Positions 1 to 11,519 of a stretch of DNA of 64,000 nucleotides are shown here, piece after piece. The DNA is from Solea solea (taxonomy: Eukaryota > Chordata > Actinopteri > Pleuronectiformes > Soleidae): assembly GCF_958295425.1 (NCBI RefSeq), contig NC_081139.1, forward strand, positions 17,090,388-17,154,387, given 5' to 3'. Position 1 is the first letter of the stretch. Each line of letters starts with the position of its first letter. The notes beneath the pieces were generated by a model. It saw only the letters and a program-made list of their open reading frames with translations. It ran no database searches and was not told where the DNA came from. The position numbers and the translations under genes were made by a program.

Positions 1-733
1 CCTTGTCCGTCTTTTATGGAACTTCCTTTCCGCCCATCTGCTATAGTTTACCGATGCGCCATGATGTAGGAAATGCAAGGGATTCGCCTTTTTACCTGCT
101 TAATTGTCTGTTAAAACCATGACTTTTGTTTACAGTACTTTGTTCAGTTTGAGGTATGCCTTTGTGAACATAATCGGAACCAGCTTAAAAATACAGTGTA
201 TCCACCATGCGCTCCAACAAAGCAAACTGTTCAGTTTGAACGCACCCACGGTTAATAGAAAATGAGCCTGGACTACAGACCTGAGATTGGATAACCACAA
301 AAGTAACTATCAGTGAGTATGAGGTCTGTTGTGTCATCACACCACATTTCATGAGGGAAGAAAACCTAAAATATAAGTACACATTTGGCCGTTAATGTGG
401 TCTCTCAGCTCTAAGCTTTGCAATACGAGTGAAGCATGTATGCAATAAGGCACAAAATGAAATGTGTATATCATATACCAAATACAAAGTGTTGGAACAG
501 CAGTCAGAAGGGGATGCGAGTTGCACATTCTAGTTATTTGGATGTGTTGCAGGGGTGTAGATTGTGGAAATTCTTGGCCTATGGTAGATCTCCCTCCCAC
601 ACTGTCACTAAAACTCTAGTATTAACTAAATCGCAGAATGAATAGAAGTTGGGATATTTTAACAGGATTGCTGAACGATTTTTTTTTTTTTTTTTGTTGC
701 TGCACATTAATTTTGCTGCACTTTTATTTTTAG

Positions 734-827
734 AATCCCATTTACCATTCAGCGCCTGTGTGAGCTGCTGACAGAACCCAAGAGGAACTACACAGGAACA
801 GATAAGTTTCTTCGGGGAGTGGAGAAG
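734..827 (+). CDS. ppp4r2: ppp4r2 exon ([12 protein letters not shown]...GVEK)
   Basis: The exon is preceded by a pyrimidine-rich acceptor ending TTTTTAG and followed by donor GTACGT. It encodes 31 full codons after one base that completes a split codon (Gly in relatives). The residues match the most conserved stretch of PPP4R2 almost without change. Confidence 0.95.
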
Positions 828-3448
828 GTACGTATAATCGTCATTTATGTCTTTATTATTATTTGCATGTCAGTCTGACACTTTCAGTGACTCATTTTAG
901 CAATTCCTGTTTTGTTCTAGAACGTAATGGTGGTCAGCTGTGTACATCCAAACTCTGAGTAAGTGTCATAATAATACAGTAACTTAAATGTGTACGTTTG
1001 GGAATGATTGTTCTCCAGTGTACTAAGCGTTTTGGTTTTGTGCAGGAAAAATGGATGCAGTGCCGTCAATAGAATGAATGGAGTGATGCTTCCTGGAAAC
1101 ACATCTGCCTTTACAGAAAGGTTGGATTGGGGGTTTATTCCTTGATTGTAATATGTATATCCACATTATACTTGGAATCACTAGTCCTGAACATCAGGAA
1201 CAGATGTGGAAGAAGCTAGTTCTTTCCAGTGGTAAAACACAGTGGTGGTGGCAGCTGAATTGGAATCCTGCAGTTTGCATTTTAACTGATGTTTAAATAA
1301 AACCCAGTTTAGGTGATGTGAGATGCTAAGTCTCTGACATGGCTCTCTGTCTGCCTTTAAAATAAATAAGATTCTATCCCACATCCTTCAACACAACATA
1401 AAGGACCTTATTGCTTTGTAAATAGTGATATGCATTGGAGCATTTCACGTTGTTTACAGCTTCACCATCGGTAGTTACAGAGTAAATAAGGTGGCTAAAT
1501 GTGTTAGTGCAGATTAGCTGAGACCACCGGTCGCCATCCTCCCATCCAACAATACACAGTAACGTAGTCAAACTAACACTAAAATTCTGAAAGAGTCAAT
1601 TTAACTTTTTATATTTAACCCATAGTTTGTTATGTTAACATTGAATGAGTTAAATTTAACACAAATCCTGATTGTGTCTTCGGTAATTGGTGTTACTTTT
1701 ACACTGCAAAAATGACTTTGTTGAAGAAGGCGAAAGAGGAGAAATGAGGTTTAACAGGTGATGCTCCCACATACCAAACCTCACACGATCGTTCTCAGTG
1801 ATTAGCATTCAGTTGCCATGGAAAATGCAGGTTCTGCTTTAGGGGCAAAACCTTTATGTACTAATTTTCTATTTTTGCTGTCCTTCAGGAAAGTTAACGG
1901 TCCAGGAACTCCCCGACCGCTGAATCGACCGAAGTTGTCTCTGGCTACCTCACTAGCTGCTAATGGTCTGCCCGACAGCACAGATGGCAAAGACCTCAAT
2001 CCAGAGCAAGGTGGAGAGGAAGACACCAGGTATGTCAGAAGCCACAACACACCTGAAATTCAATTTATGTTCAGAACAAATGAAACCATTGGAATCAATG
2101 TTGTATTTCCTGCTTCTGCTGTGTTTTCAGTGAGGTTTCTGCCTCAGAATCCTCCCTGGGCAGCTCCGTGAAGAACAAACACCCAGACACAGAAGAGGAC
2201 ATGGAAGCTGAGCAGCTGGAGGTGAAGAGATTGAAGTTCACCAAGGAAGATGAAGATGAGGAGGATGAGGATGATGAAGAGGAAGAGCAGGAAGTGGACT
2301 CGCCGAGGCCCTCGCACGCCTCTTGCCTCTCTAAAGAGGCAGAAGCCATGGTCCAAGAGGAAGAGGAGGAGGATGAAGAGGAGGAGGAGAAGGTTGGGTA
2401 CAGCAAGGAGAATGAAGCTTCCAGCAGTGCTGCTGCCACTGAAGACCAAGGCAGGTTTTATTTATTTACCAAATGTGTTTCAATGGTTGTTGTTTTGTAT
2501 GCGATGTTGTCTCAGATGGTATATTTGTTTACAAGAGTTTACCACAGTCAGTTTGCACAGGGGTTCTCAAAAAGTTTGCCCTTATACGCTGCCGTGTAAA
2601 TGGTGCTTCTTTACATAGGTTTTAGGCACTCAATTTCTGGATGCCTATTCGAGCTGAACGATTAGGAGAAAATAAACCATTTTACTTTTAATTGTCAGGA
2701 TGAGATTTAAAATTACAAACAATGTTTCATCACATTTGTATTTACCGTCACAAGTTTTAAATAGCATCCTTTGCGATTTTGCTCATTTTGATTTTTGTGT
2801 TTAGCCCTAATGCAATTCAATGATCGTTCGCTATTTGACACCACAAACAATTAAATATTGTACAAATATAACCCAAAGCTGATGTTTAACATAATGTCAG
2901 ACTTCAGATAAATAAATACCTGTCTAATGCCATTTATTTGTTTGGGTTTTGATAAGCTCTGACTTGGATGACAGACAGTTTTTATTGAGCCTATCGGTGT
3001 GTTAAAAACACCTCCCATTCTGTTGTGATTGAAAATGTTTCCATTTTTTCTCTCTCTCCGAACAGAGCCAACGAGCAGCACACAAGCTGAAGTGTGTTCT
3101 GGCTCCGGTGAGGAACTGGAGCAGGCTGAGAGGGAGGTACCGTGTGGCTCCCAGGATGAGGCCAATGACATGGATCAGACTGAACAGCAGGCACCTGCAG
3201 GCGTCCTGGAGAGCCCCGAGACCAGCAGGGACAGTGAGGAGAGTAACAGTGACCCAGTCAGCAGCAGCAGCAGTAGTAGTAGCAGCAGCAGCGGTAGCAG
3301 CTGTAGCATAGAGGATGGTGCAGAAGCAGGCAGAGAAGACGTAGGTCTCGCTCCCTCCAGCAGTACGACTGAACCTCCCACAGAGGCCGCCATGGAAAGT
3401 GCCACCTCGAACACTGGGACCACCGAGGAGCCTATGGAGCAGGACTAG
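734..3448 (+). CDS. ppp4r2: Protein phosphatase 4 regulatory subunit 2, 3' part (six exons)
   Basis: Joined coding exons are 734-827, 921-958, 1046-1120, 1889-2029, 2131-2450 and 3066-3448, all in phase, giving about 350 C-terminal residues. Recognisable PPP4R2 signatures in order are [70 protein letters not shown] and the exact C-terminus EPMEQD. PPP4R2 is the regulatory subunit that links the PP4 catalytic subunit (PPP4C) to PPP4R3 in a nuclear and centrosomal Ser/Thr phosphatase complex active in DNA-damage recovery. The N-terminal part of the folded domain is encoded left of the window; the first 733 bases contain no further matching exon. The second half is low-complexity: long Asp/Glu runs and a Ser tract. 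VKRLKF after KNKHPD is the likely nuclear-localisation segment. Paralogue a or b cannot be assigned from sequence alone. Confidence 0.95.
921..958 (+). CDS. ppp4r2: ppp4r2 exon ([13 protein letters not shown])
   Basis: A 38-base exon flanked by acceptor TTCTAG and donor GTAAGT. It ends with two bases of a Glu codon completed by the first base of the next exon. It continues the conserved [12 protein letters not shown] run of PPP4R2. Confidence 0.93.
1046..1120 (+). CDS. ppp4r2: ppp4r2 exon ([11 protein letters not shown])
   Basis: A 75-base exon between acceptor TGTGCAG and donor GTTGGA. It encodes [18 protein letters not shown] followed by TSAFTER and ends two bases into the codon shared with the exon at 1889. 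Confidence 0.92.
1121..1888 (+). other. ppp4r2 intron, no feature seen
   Basis: A 768-base AT-rich intron between donor GTTGGA and acceptor TCCTTCAG. No coding segment, repeat family or RNA gene could be recognised in it. Confidence 0.8.
1889..2029 (+). CDS. ppp4r2: ppp4r2 exon ([13 protein letters not shown])
   Basis: A 141-base exon between acceptor TCCTTCAG and donor GTATGT. It encodes the Pro-rich [17 protein letters not shown] stretch, nearly invariant in PPP4R2, then [12 protein letters not shown] and an acidic run. It ends two bases into a Ser codon. Confidence 0.94.
2131..2450 (+). CDS. ppp4r2: ppp4r2 exon with acidic tracts and likely NLS, GC donor
   Basis: The exon follows acceptor GTTTTCAG and encodes [29 protein letters not shown], then two Asp/Glu-rich tracts separated by a Pro/Ser segment, and [12 protein letters not shown]. 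The reading frame joins the terminal exon only if the exon ends at 2450, which places a GC rather than GT at the donor (CAAG then GCAGGT). The nearby GT at 2455 would put the next exon in a frame with an early stop. Reading on into the intron gives a stop at 2599. Confidence 0.88.
2451..3065 (+). other. ppp4r2 last intron, apparent GC-AG type
   Basis: The 615-base intron begins GCAGGT and ends CCGAACAG. It holds a degraded MITE-like segment (about 2650-2815) and is otherwise plain AT-rich sequence. Confidence 0.75.
2650..2815. mobile_element. Degraded hAT-like MITE (possible)
   Basis: The segment opens with GAGCTGAACGATTAGG and closes with GTGTTTAGCCCTAATG. These resemble the decayed ends of the common fish elements that begin with GGGCTG(C/A)ACGAT and end in the inverted form AGCCCTAA. 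No target duplication could be seen. Family assignment is from memory of such ends. Confidence 0.35.
3066..3448 (+). CDS. ppp4r2: ppp4r2 terminal coding exon
   Basis: The exon follows acceptor CCGAACAG and runs to a TAG at 3446-3448. It encodes an acidic, Ser/Thr/Glu-rich tail including a run of 11 consecutive Ser residues (AGC/AGT codons around 3260-3293, then Gly and more Ser). It ends EEPMEQD, the conserved PPP4R2 C-terminus, so this stop is the true end of the protein. Confidence 0.95.
3259..3302 (+). repeat. AGC/AGT trinucleotide repeat coding a Ser tract
   Basis: A run of AGC and AGT codons inside the last ppp4r2 exon encodes consecutive Ser residues interrupted by a single Gly. The mix of the two Ser codons suggests an older, partly stabilised repeat. 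Confidence 0.85.
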
Positions 3449-4615
3449 ACTAAAACCAGGTCCTCCTGCTGCCTCATGTGACCACAAACCAGCTTGTCCT
3501 TGAATCCAGCATGACTGTCACTGGAAACGAGGACAACTGCTCCTCTGACACAAGACGAACGCCTCGTCCCTTTTTTGGACACTCCTCCAAAATGGCTACC
3601 TGGCATTGATGTGGGCATAGAAAAACATTTTTGTTTGAAGGCTTTTTTTTTTTTTTACTGGAATATTTTATTGATCTTCATATCTTGAATTTTTAAGTTT
3701 CCCTTAAAAGGGGTTGGTTTAAGCAGCCTTGAGTCTGTTGGCTGGATTTATTTTTGCATTTTCTATGGAGTTGCTTTGAGTGCTTCTGGTTCTAATGCCA
3801 CTCTCTCCAGCCATTTGGACACTGTTCCAGGATTGGTGGTCTAGGTTTTGTACCCTTTAAGCCCAGTGTTCCACACTACCAGGGTCAGAACAGAGCCATA
3901 CCAGCCCTCATTATTTATCAAATCGTTTAAATATGAGCTAACCACCATTTCTGTTCCTGACTGAAGCACATGTAAAAAAAATTCCTTAGTCAAGCAATTA
4001 TCCAAACCTAACACCCCCTCATGACTATGTTGTTACTCCAACAGGCTGATTGTTTTAAAAATGTACTTACCCATCATTGTGTGATGGGAGAGTATTTACT
4101 TTCCATGGTGCCCTTATATTATTTTAACCATATTCTTTTGCAAGGATACACTACCAGTCCCACTGAACAATACTATGACATTCTACCTGTAGAGGTGTAC
4201 TCTGTAAAATTATATATTTTGGATGCATAAAACCACCATAATTTATATGATCATTTCAATTCAGAAGTTGTTTTGGAGTTATGTTTGTTTTGTCTGCCAG
4301 TTGTAGTTTCCAAAACCAGCTGTAAAGTACAAAGATGACCTCTGCTTTCTTTATATTGTGATGTCACCATGTTGTTTCACCAATATCCAGAGCAGTTTTC
4401 TGGTTCCAGTTCTACACCTGTTTCTGCAGCTGTACTTTTTGATATTTAGGATTTTAAATTTCTGTAAAGTAGATTTTTTGTAGATTGTAATACAGTATGT
4501 GTTCACTGCCTTTGTGAAACCATATATAATTGTATAATTTCTGTGTATACTCTGAATGCTTTTGCTTTCGATGAGGTATTCAGAATCAGCAATAAATGTT
4601 AACATTTTTATGTGT
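3449..4615 (+). other. ppp4r2: ppp4r2 3' UTR
   Basis: A T-rich, stop-dense sequence runs from the ppp4r2 stop codon to the AATAAA at 4591. The length of about 1.2 kb and the GT-rich tract immediately after the signal fit a normal vertebrate 3' end. The exact cleavage base (about 4610-4616) is inferred. Confidence 0.75.
4591..4596 (+). terminator. Poly(A) signal of ppp4r2
   Basis: AATAAA followed about 15-30 bases later by a GT-rich element (TGTGTGGTGGTCTTGTTT), the usual arrangement of a vertebrate cleavage and polyadenylation site. Confidence 0.75.
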
Positions 4616-4986
4616 GGTGGTCTTGTTTACTTGCATACTGCAGCTCATTTCTTCTCTTCGTAGTGTTTACAGTGTCCTCAAATGTGTTTGTGTGGTGGTC
4701 ACAACTCGATGCACTACATCTACATTTAAAGGATATATTGGCAAACAATTGACTTTAATGTTGTGGCCTAGTAATGTTTGTCAAACAACGAAGAATAAAT
4801 AGTTAAAAAAGGTTACTTAAATGGTTCAGAATGAACCATCTGTTCTTTAATCTATTTTATTGTTGTAGTTGATTGCAGTAAGCAGCAGATCCACGGTGTA
4901 ATTTAACAGTTATATAACTACTATTTATAAATAAAAAATTGTGACCCATATTAACAACAAATAATGTTAGAACCATTAACATCCGG

Positions 4987-5207
4987 CACCAAAGTCCCTT
5001 GAGAAATCCAGCAATTTTTCATCAGCGCACACTGGTGTTGATCCGCTGCTGCCTCTATCGGTACATTCAAACTATATTTTCACTTTGGTGTTGAAATCCA
5101 TTGTTCAGATTTACCAAAGTAACAGACTTTCTTCAAATTGAAGTGGACCAGGAGCTCCTGTGTCCCCTCGAGCTAAATGTGCTGATTTTCCTCTATGGAC
5201 ATCAGTG
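4987..5207. mobile_element. MITE copy A, diverged (pair of 21822-22039)
   Basis: It begins CACCAAAGTCCC and ends CTCTATGGACATCAGTG. It shares ordered blocks with the copy at 21822: TTGATCC(G/A)CTGCTGCCTC, a TTTACCAAA block and GAGCTAAA followed by CTCTATGGAC. The terminal inverted repeat is more eroded than in the other copy. No coding capacity; family unknown. Confidence 0.6.
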
Positions 5208-6365
5208 CAGGAAGCAATTTACATACTTAATTTCCAGTCAAAAGGGCTGTCTTAACGCTGAGAGACACCTGTAGTAGACGGGCGTAGATTTTGTGGTGAA
5301 CATTATGTGGTGCAGCTCAAGTCTGTTTTCTGTTGTGTTCAGTCAGAATGACCATCCATGTCTCGGTCCAATAATCCAGTCATTTATAGAACCACACTTT
5401 CATCGTTTTAATGTAATCATAGTTACAGCTTCGTCTCGATTCCTCCCATGTTCGTTTTCTTGTAGTTTACTGTAAACACTACTTTCCCAGGCAGAGATGG
5501 TAAAATTAAAAAGCACTCGCATGCATTATTTGCATTACAAATAGAAAAGTCAAGGAGTTTTTTTTTTCCAAAGATTTTCTTTCAGTAATAAAGTCATAAA
5601 GCCATGAGTGTGAGTGTTGTCAGATCTTTCCCATGTCACATGGAGAGACCCAAGAAAAAGGTGGATGAAAATGAATGAAGGCAGGTAATGTGACTTTAAG
5701 ATTTTTAGAGGGCACCGTTTGGAAAAGCTCACCAACTGTTAAACGGTTTTCTTCATTGTGGCTGAACCTTTGCCCATTAGATACCGGTGACTTTTCTTGT
5801 CCCTTTGTACAACGCAGCTCAAAGAGCTGTTCCTGTTGGCCAATTTATAATACGCAGTCTGTCACTGCTGTCGTTTGACTGCTGAAATTTGCCCAGGCTC
5901 TCAAGGGAAATAAGTGGACTGCATTAATCCACTGTGCAACACTGTGTAAATGGCAGGCTTTGAAGACTCGTCTCCAGGGAAGAAAAATGCCAGGTCACGA
6001 GGGGTATTATAAGCCACTTGACACCTAATGATTATTAATCCGACCTCGACTTCATAAATTTAAGGGCTTCATGGAGTTTTATTGGCAGCATCAGTGACCA
6101 AAATGGGCATGTGACTCGTCAGACTTGTGATAAAAGCTGTTTATACTGTATTTGGTACAGTGTAAAGTTACTCCTCGTGTGTCATGACTGCATTTGCAAT
6201 TGGGATAAAGTTTGGTACAGGCAAATACACCAATCAACGGTTATATCTGCAGTGATGAAGAAAAAGGTCTCTCATCTTTGTAAAAAGCCAAAATTAACTG
6301 TAAAAGTCCCTCCCACAAAAATATGCAATATGGGCATTTGATAAATAGGACACTCTTATCAACTG

Positions 6366-6610
6366 TAGGTGAGTGTGAGAGTGGATGGTTGTGTCTCTAT
6401 GTGGCCCTGCGATGGATTGGCGATCTGTCCAGCGCAGGCATGTCCAAAGTCCGGCTCGCAGGCCAATCATGGCCGATGTTATACGGCCGCAGCTTTGGTT
6501 TCATAATGGATTATTTATGGCCTGGAAAGGACTTAAAATCATGTCACCCTCATTAGGTTAGCTGGTAAACCTGAGTCCTGGGTTCAAAACCCTCCTCACA
6601 GAAAGGTCTC
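6366..6610. mobile_element. Mosaic of interspersed repeat fragments
   Basis: The left part (about 6366-6437) contains GTGGCCCTGCGATGGATTGG and CGATCTGTCCAG, a string characteristic of a dispersed fish repeat. The next part has CATGTCCAAAGTCCGGC and GCAGGCCAATCATGGCC, resembling ends of hAT (Charlie-like) elements. At about 6574-6592 GGTTCAAAACCC resembles a polymerase III B box of a tRNA-derived sequence, but no tRNA fold is apparent. Family labels are from memory. Confidence 0.4.
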
Positions 6611-6951
6611 AAACCTGTATGTTTTTTTTAATAATAGATCATTTTTAAATCATAAATAAGTTGTTTATTGCTTAACTTAATCCATTTGTTTTGTATGTCG
6701 TCTGAAACAAGTGAAGACAAAGATGAAACAAACCAAACATTTGTACCTTCAGGTTGTGAAAAGTCAAGTACAGACTTAAATTAGGTGGTTCTATTGAAAA
6801 TACAATATATAGCGCCTATTTAAAAAAGATTGACATTACTTACTGAAACTGTACCATTTTCTTTACTATTTCTGGGAACTACATGTGCCGAGGCCAGTTA
6901 GGGTTCACTTGAACATTTACATGTGACAGAAATTAAATTCCCAAATGCTTT

Positions 6952-6987
<36 letters not shown>

Positions 6988-7216
6988 TCCAGTTTTCAGT
7001 GCATGACTTAATGCAGTTTTGTGTTAGTTTGTAAAGCAGCTGGGGTCAAAGCGGCGGTGTCTCTGATTAAACTAGTCAGTAAAATAACTATGAAATTAAA
7101 CTCTCTCCCTCTCTCTGGACCTCACTTAAATTCCACTCAGCATGTGTATGACATTATTCTTGAGTTTCATGCATCACCTCCCGCCTCAACAGAATAACCT
7201 CTAAATTGAAGTGGGG

Positions 7217-7243
7217 TCAGCAGCAGCAGCAGCAGCAGCAGCG
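7217..7243 (+). repeat. (CAG)n microsatellite, intergenic
   Basis: About nine uninterrupted CAG units, not in any supported exon. Confidence 0.9.
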
Positions 7244-7640
7244 CAGAACAAATCTCACTAATTGTCTCGAGTCATCATGCTAAGTGGGAGCTCTTCAGTG
7301 CTGGACACACTCTGTGACTCTGACAGGATTAAATAGAAGAAACAAATCAAATCTTATTAAAGTCATTATAACACAGGCGTCCGTCTCTCCGTTTGCGTAT
7401 AGGAGGGGTTTGAAAAACACTATGTGGTTGAGCAGGACTGATGTCCTCTGTGTCACGTCCTCTGTGATTGGGTCATGGCGCCGTCACACGCAGTCTCCGT
7501 GTCATCCAATAGAGGGTAGTGTTTAGTTTCCAAGTCAGGGCAAACACATGTCCCTGAAATCAGAATGCAGGCCGAGTCGTTCTGCTGCTGCGTGTGAATG
7601 CAGGCTCTTACATTGTTCTGTAATGGCCTGAGAACACACG

Positions 7641-7702
<62 letters not shown>
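7641..7702 (+). repeat. (CA)n microsatellite, about 30 units
   Basis: The longest dinucleotide run in the window, about 62 bases of perfect CA repeat between GAACACACGAA and CAGACACTG. Confidence 0.95.
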
Positions 7703-7707
<5 letters not shown>

Positions 7708-10014
7708 TGTGACCTCCACGTGCGTCCAGTGCTGTCTGCTCTGGATGAGCCTCGTCTGTCTAACTCTGCTTCACTCGGAGGAGAAATTCAGAACAATGCT
7801 GCCTATGAATGGGCAAGAGAAGACATAGCCATCTTGTTTTCCCCACTATATTCTCCCAATCTTAATGTTGGTGGTGACTAATGCTGCTGCTGGGTTTTAA
7901 CCTGTGACACATTTATCACACATCTTGAGAAACCACAGACATCAGATCAACTCCCCAAGTGTCTCATTTCTCACAGGTGGGGGGGAAAAACAGCAGCATC
8001 TTTTTTTTTTTATCAGAATGATCTAGAATATGCAGCATGTAAATAACAGCTTTGGATCTTGAGGTGAATTCCAAGGCCTGCAAGTATGCGTGCATTATAT
8101 AAATAAGATGACAAATGGGTGTTCTTTATGTGTTTGTTTTAAAAAGGTTTGTCAGTAAGGTTTCCATTTAAATACGTCACAAATTTTGACAAAATGTTGA
8201 GAAATCTGTGTTGTTGGTATAAGAAGGTGCAACTGGAGGACATAAATAGCTGTTGATACATGGTTGTGTTTTCAGTCTATTACTGTAGAATTCTTTGCAT
8301 GAAAGAATCTTGTGTTTTCCTCACTAAACTTCATCCTGTAATCACTGAATATTTTTCCATTGCACTTATTCGCAGTTTCTGTATTATTTGATGCACACAT
8401 ACGAAAATCAGCATAAAAACAAGCTGCTAGAAACCCACTCTAACCCTGTGCATGATTCATGACAGTTATTTGCATTTTGATTGAGGGGCACCAAAGTAAC
8501 TGAGCTGTACCACCCTGCTTTTTTGGCACTCGTTTTATTGGAGCACTCATGGACTATGGGAGAACTGTCAATTCCGAGTAACAACGGAAAAAGGAAATAG
8601 GAAAGGAAAAACACAAAAACATGCCACTTTAAATGCAACACATTGCAACAGAAAGAAAATCCAAGGCACTTTTGTATTTCGTCCAGTCCGTGCCGTTTGA
8701 CAAATGATGACAACATGCACCAGTGTTTACTGTGTTGTGTTCTTTTGTTGACTTTATTTGCGGGCTACACTTTCTGATGTCATGCTGTTTACATGACTAT
8801 TGTCATCTGGCGAACACACCCTGCAGTGGTTAAGCCAGATCACTCAGGGTTTACCAATCCAAACCGTGCCGAGGCGAGTTCAACTGCACTGTAATATATG
8901 GTGGAGATGCAGCTCTAGCGTCTCTGTAGGTGAATCTCAGGTCCAGGGTCAGTTGGAGGCTGATATCAATGTCGTGTTTTTTTTGGCACAGTGTGGTCAA
9001 ACATTGAGCAACTCTGACAAAATGGCAAACACCAGCTTTGGGTAAGACACTGCGTGAGTGTTGGCAGACTGGAGAAGTCTGGGAGGGTGGGACATACATT
9101 TCTCCACTACTTCAAAAAACACCCGGAGCACCTAAAAATGGACACAGCAGGGAGACTCCACCACAGGAGACCTCCAGACAGGCTTCACAAGCACCGCTCG
9201 GCCGAGTGGGGACAGTGAGAAATACCATGTAATGCTCTGAAATGGTCAGTGGAGAAAAAAAAAAAAAAGTACAGACTGAATTGACTCCAGTGGGTTAGAG
9301 GAGTGGATTTTTGTGCAGTCCATTGTGGGGGTGGCACGCTCAGCGGGCACCGACCTCAGGACGTGGGGGTTATTTGAGTTCTCACTTCTGTCAGAATGAC
9401 ACAGAGGTAAAAGAAAAAAAAAAAAAAAAAAAAGAGACAGTCAGTGGAATATGTCTGCTCTGATTTAGCCTATCTACAGTATATGTCTATTTGTGTCACT
9501 GCCTATCAGATTGACTACCAGGCCTGTCAAACATGGCAAGTGGAGACATTTATTCAAAACATGACACGTTACATAAAAGTGGTGACATCTATGTTTGGCA
9601 CTAGAAGACAAGCTGTAAAGCTGCCGGCTGGAATCAGAAGAGTGATAAAAGATTTGCGTGCCGAAAAAGAGATTGTGTAGTTGACTTAATCTTAATCCGT
9701 CAGGCGCACAGAAAATAGTGTTTAACGAAGTGAAAACAAGCGTCTGAGAGGAGTATTAAAAAAAACACGTCCAATCAGAAAGCCTCTTCAAAAAGATGCT
9801 GCAGAGCCTTTATATGCTAAACTAAAATAGAAGCCAGTGCAGAGTGTTAAGAAGCTGAGAAACCAGATCTATGCTGAAGTGCTGATGCTTAAGAGGCATT
9901 TTTCTTTCCATCAGGGGGTTCTCGCACTTATTGGTGCCAGGGTCTCCTTACAGGGAACCATGATTAATCATCATTGGCCACTTTCACTGGGTACAAAGGA
10001 TACCTGGCAGGTGT

Positions 10015-10414
10015 GTCACCGCTGCAGCTGTAGCCCATCGGCTTCAACATGCATGTGAGTGGTTAGTTGAGTTTCTGTTGCCTTTTTGTTATCATTTCAA
10101 ACCATTCTGCCATTCCCTTCTGACCGCTAACCAGGCACTCTTTATTTTCAGACCACTCTGTAAACTCTAGAATCGGATGGTTTTGTGCATGGAAATCCCA
10201 GTATATCAGCAGTTTTTGAAATGATCAGACCAGCCCTTCTGGGAACTGACAACCATCTCCCTTCTGACTCCTGCTTCAGCAGGTCGTCTTGACCATGACT
10301 ACATGTCCAAATGCATTGAACTGGTGGCCATGTGATTGGCTGATTAGATGTATCAATGAACAGTTTGCAACATTTGCTCCCCACGACACCATAAAAACTT
10401 TCTGTGTTGCACAA
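10015..10414 (-). pseudogene. Tc1-like transposase remnant (N-terminal HTH part)
   Basis: Read on the minus strand, about 10148-10230 encodes RRAGLIISKTADILGFP followed shortly by SRVYR. This matches the DNA-binding helix-turn-helix region of fish Tc1-like transposases. The neighbouring sequence on either side (about 10015-10400, for example TTCAGCAGGTCGTCTTGACC and GTGATTGGCTGATTAGAT) also belongs to this repeat in fish genomes, as I recall it. The DDE catalytic part is absent or unrecognisable, so this is a dead fragment. Terminal inverted repeats were not found. Confidence 0.6.
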
Positions 10415-11519
10415 ACACCCACTGCAAAACTTTACTCAAACAGAGCCATTGCACTTTCAGTGTGACACAAAAGTGTGTCACGTCCAGCATCATCTCCCTG
10501 CAAGGTTTCACTAAATGAACTGAAGATCTGGTTTCATGTCTTTGAATGTGAAAGTCTGCTGATGCAGAACATCAAAAACCAAATATGTATTTATTGACAC
10601 ACACAAGTAGATCAGAGGGGCTGAGCAGATTAATCTGGATTACAGAACAAAAAGGTGTTGACAAAAGAGATGAACAAACACACGGTTCAAAAGTGAGACA
10701 CAGGCTTGATAAACAGACAGTCAGACTGAGGTGGTGTGAAGACCTGGGGTTTTTATGCTGTGGAAACCAGGTGAAGATGATGAGATGATTGCATGCAGGT
10801 GTGCTGATCAGGAGGAGGGGAGGTTCCAGAGCTCCAGTAGGAGGAGCAGGACAACGAGTCACAGCCTGGTGTACAGGTTTACATGGACTGAGAAAACAGA
10901 CACAAGTCAATTGACCATATTTAAAAAAAATAATAATAAAAAAAATGGATATAGCTTGCTCGCTGTGATACCCTTTGTTTGAATGAAAGTCAAAATCACC
11001 TACTTCTTTTAGGAAAGGTTTTCCTGAGGAGTTAATGATCTCAATCACTAGTTTCTTTTTAGCTCATGATGTAATTTCTTAAATTGTCTTTCCATTTAGC
11101 GGAAATAGACAACAAAAAAACAACAACACAGCACACAGGGGTGGACACCAATGTGATTGACAAATAGTATCATCTAACAGGTTCCTCACATTGCAAAGAT
11201 CAAGGCTTCAAAAGAGGAGTTTGTTTTGCAACCGGAGGACTACTTTCACACAATCTGTAGAAGAAACTGCTGAATCTTGACAAAACTTAAATTTCAAACA
11301 TTTTAAAGATTTCCCATATGGGTTTAATACTCAAGCTGTGTCAAAGTATGGCTTATCTACTATAATAAAGGGTTTATGACCTTTTTGGTATATATTGCAT
11401 GTTGAAGTATTGTCCTCATTTGTGTTAATATCGCATTACATACGATAGTAACACACGATGTACACGAGAGAGAGAGAGAGAGAACAACGGTGGCCTCCTC
11501 ATACAGTATTTAAAGTGAC
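10415..11519. other. Intergenic, nothing recognised
   Basis: AT-rich sequence with an A-rich stretch at 10920-10945 and a short GA run at 11467-11483. No gene or identifiable element was seen. Confidence 0.6.

Larger units (their letters stand above)
4616..10014. other. Intergenic DNA between ppp4r2 and pdzrn3, left part
   Basis: No gene is recognisable. The segment holds a MITE copy (4987-5207), a mosaic of repeat fragments (about 6366-6610), a poly(A) run at 6962-6985, CAG and CA microsatellites (7217-7243, 7641-7702) and a poly(A) run near 9413-9433. Short open frames here lack splice-site or family support. Confidence 0.7.

Noticed and set aside
1..733. Earlier ppp4r2 exons
   Set aside because: No frame matches the N-terminal PPP4R2 domain (for example a WSQFKGYF-like stretch).
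2095..2449. Minus-strand Ser- and Leu-rich frames opposite ppp4r2
   Set aside because: Antisense shadows of the GAA/GAG-rich coding sequence with no family similarity.
2250..2618. Plus-strand open frame rich in Arg/Lys/Met over the ppp4r2 acidic exon
   Set aside because: It is a frame-shifted reading of the Glu/Asp-coding GAN repeats and runs through the intron.
6570..6600. tRNA-like B box
   Set aside because: No A box at proper spacing and no cloverleaf; treated as a SINE-like fragment.
7453..7719. Val-Cys repeat open frame
   Set aside because: Translation of the CA/TG microsatellite.
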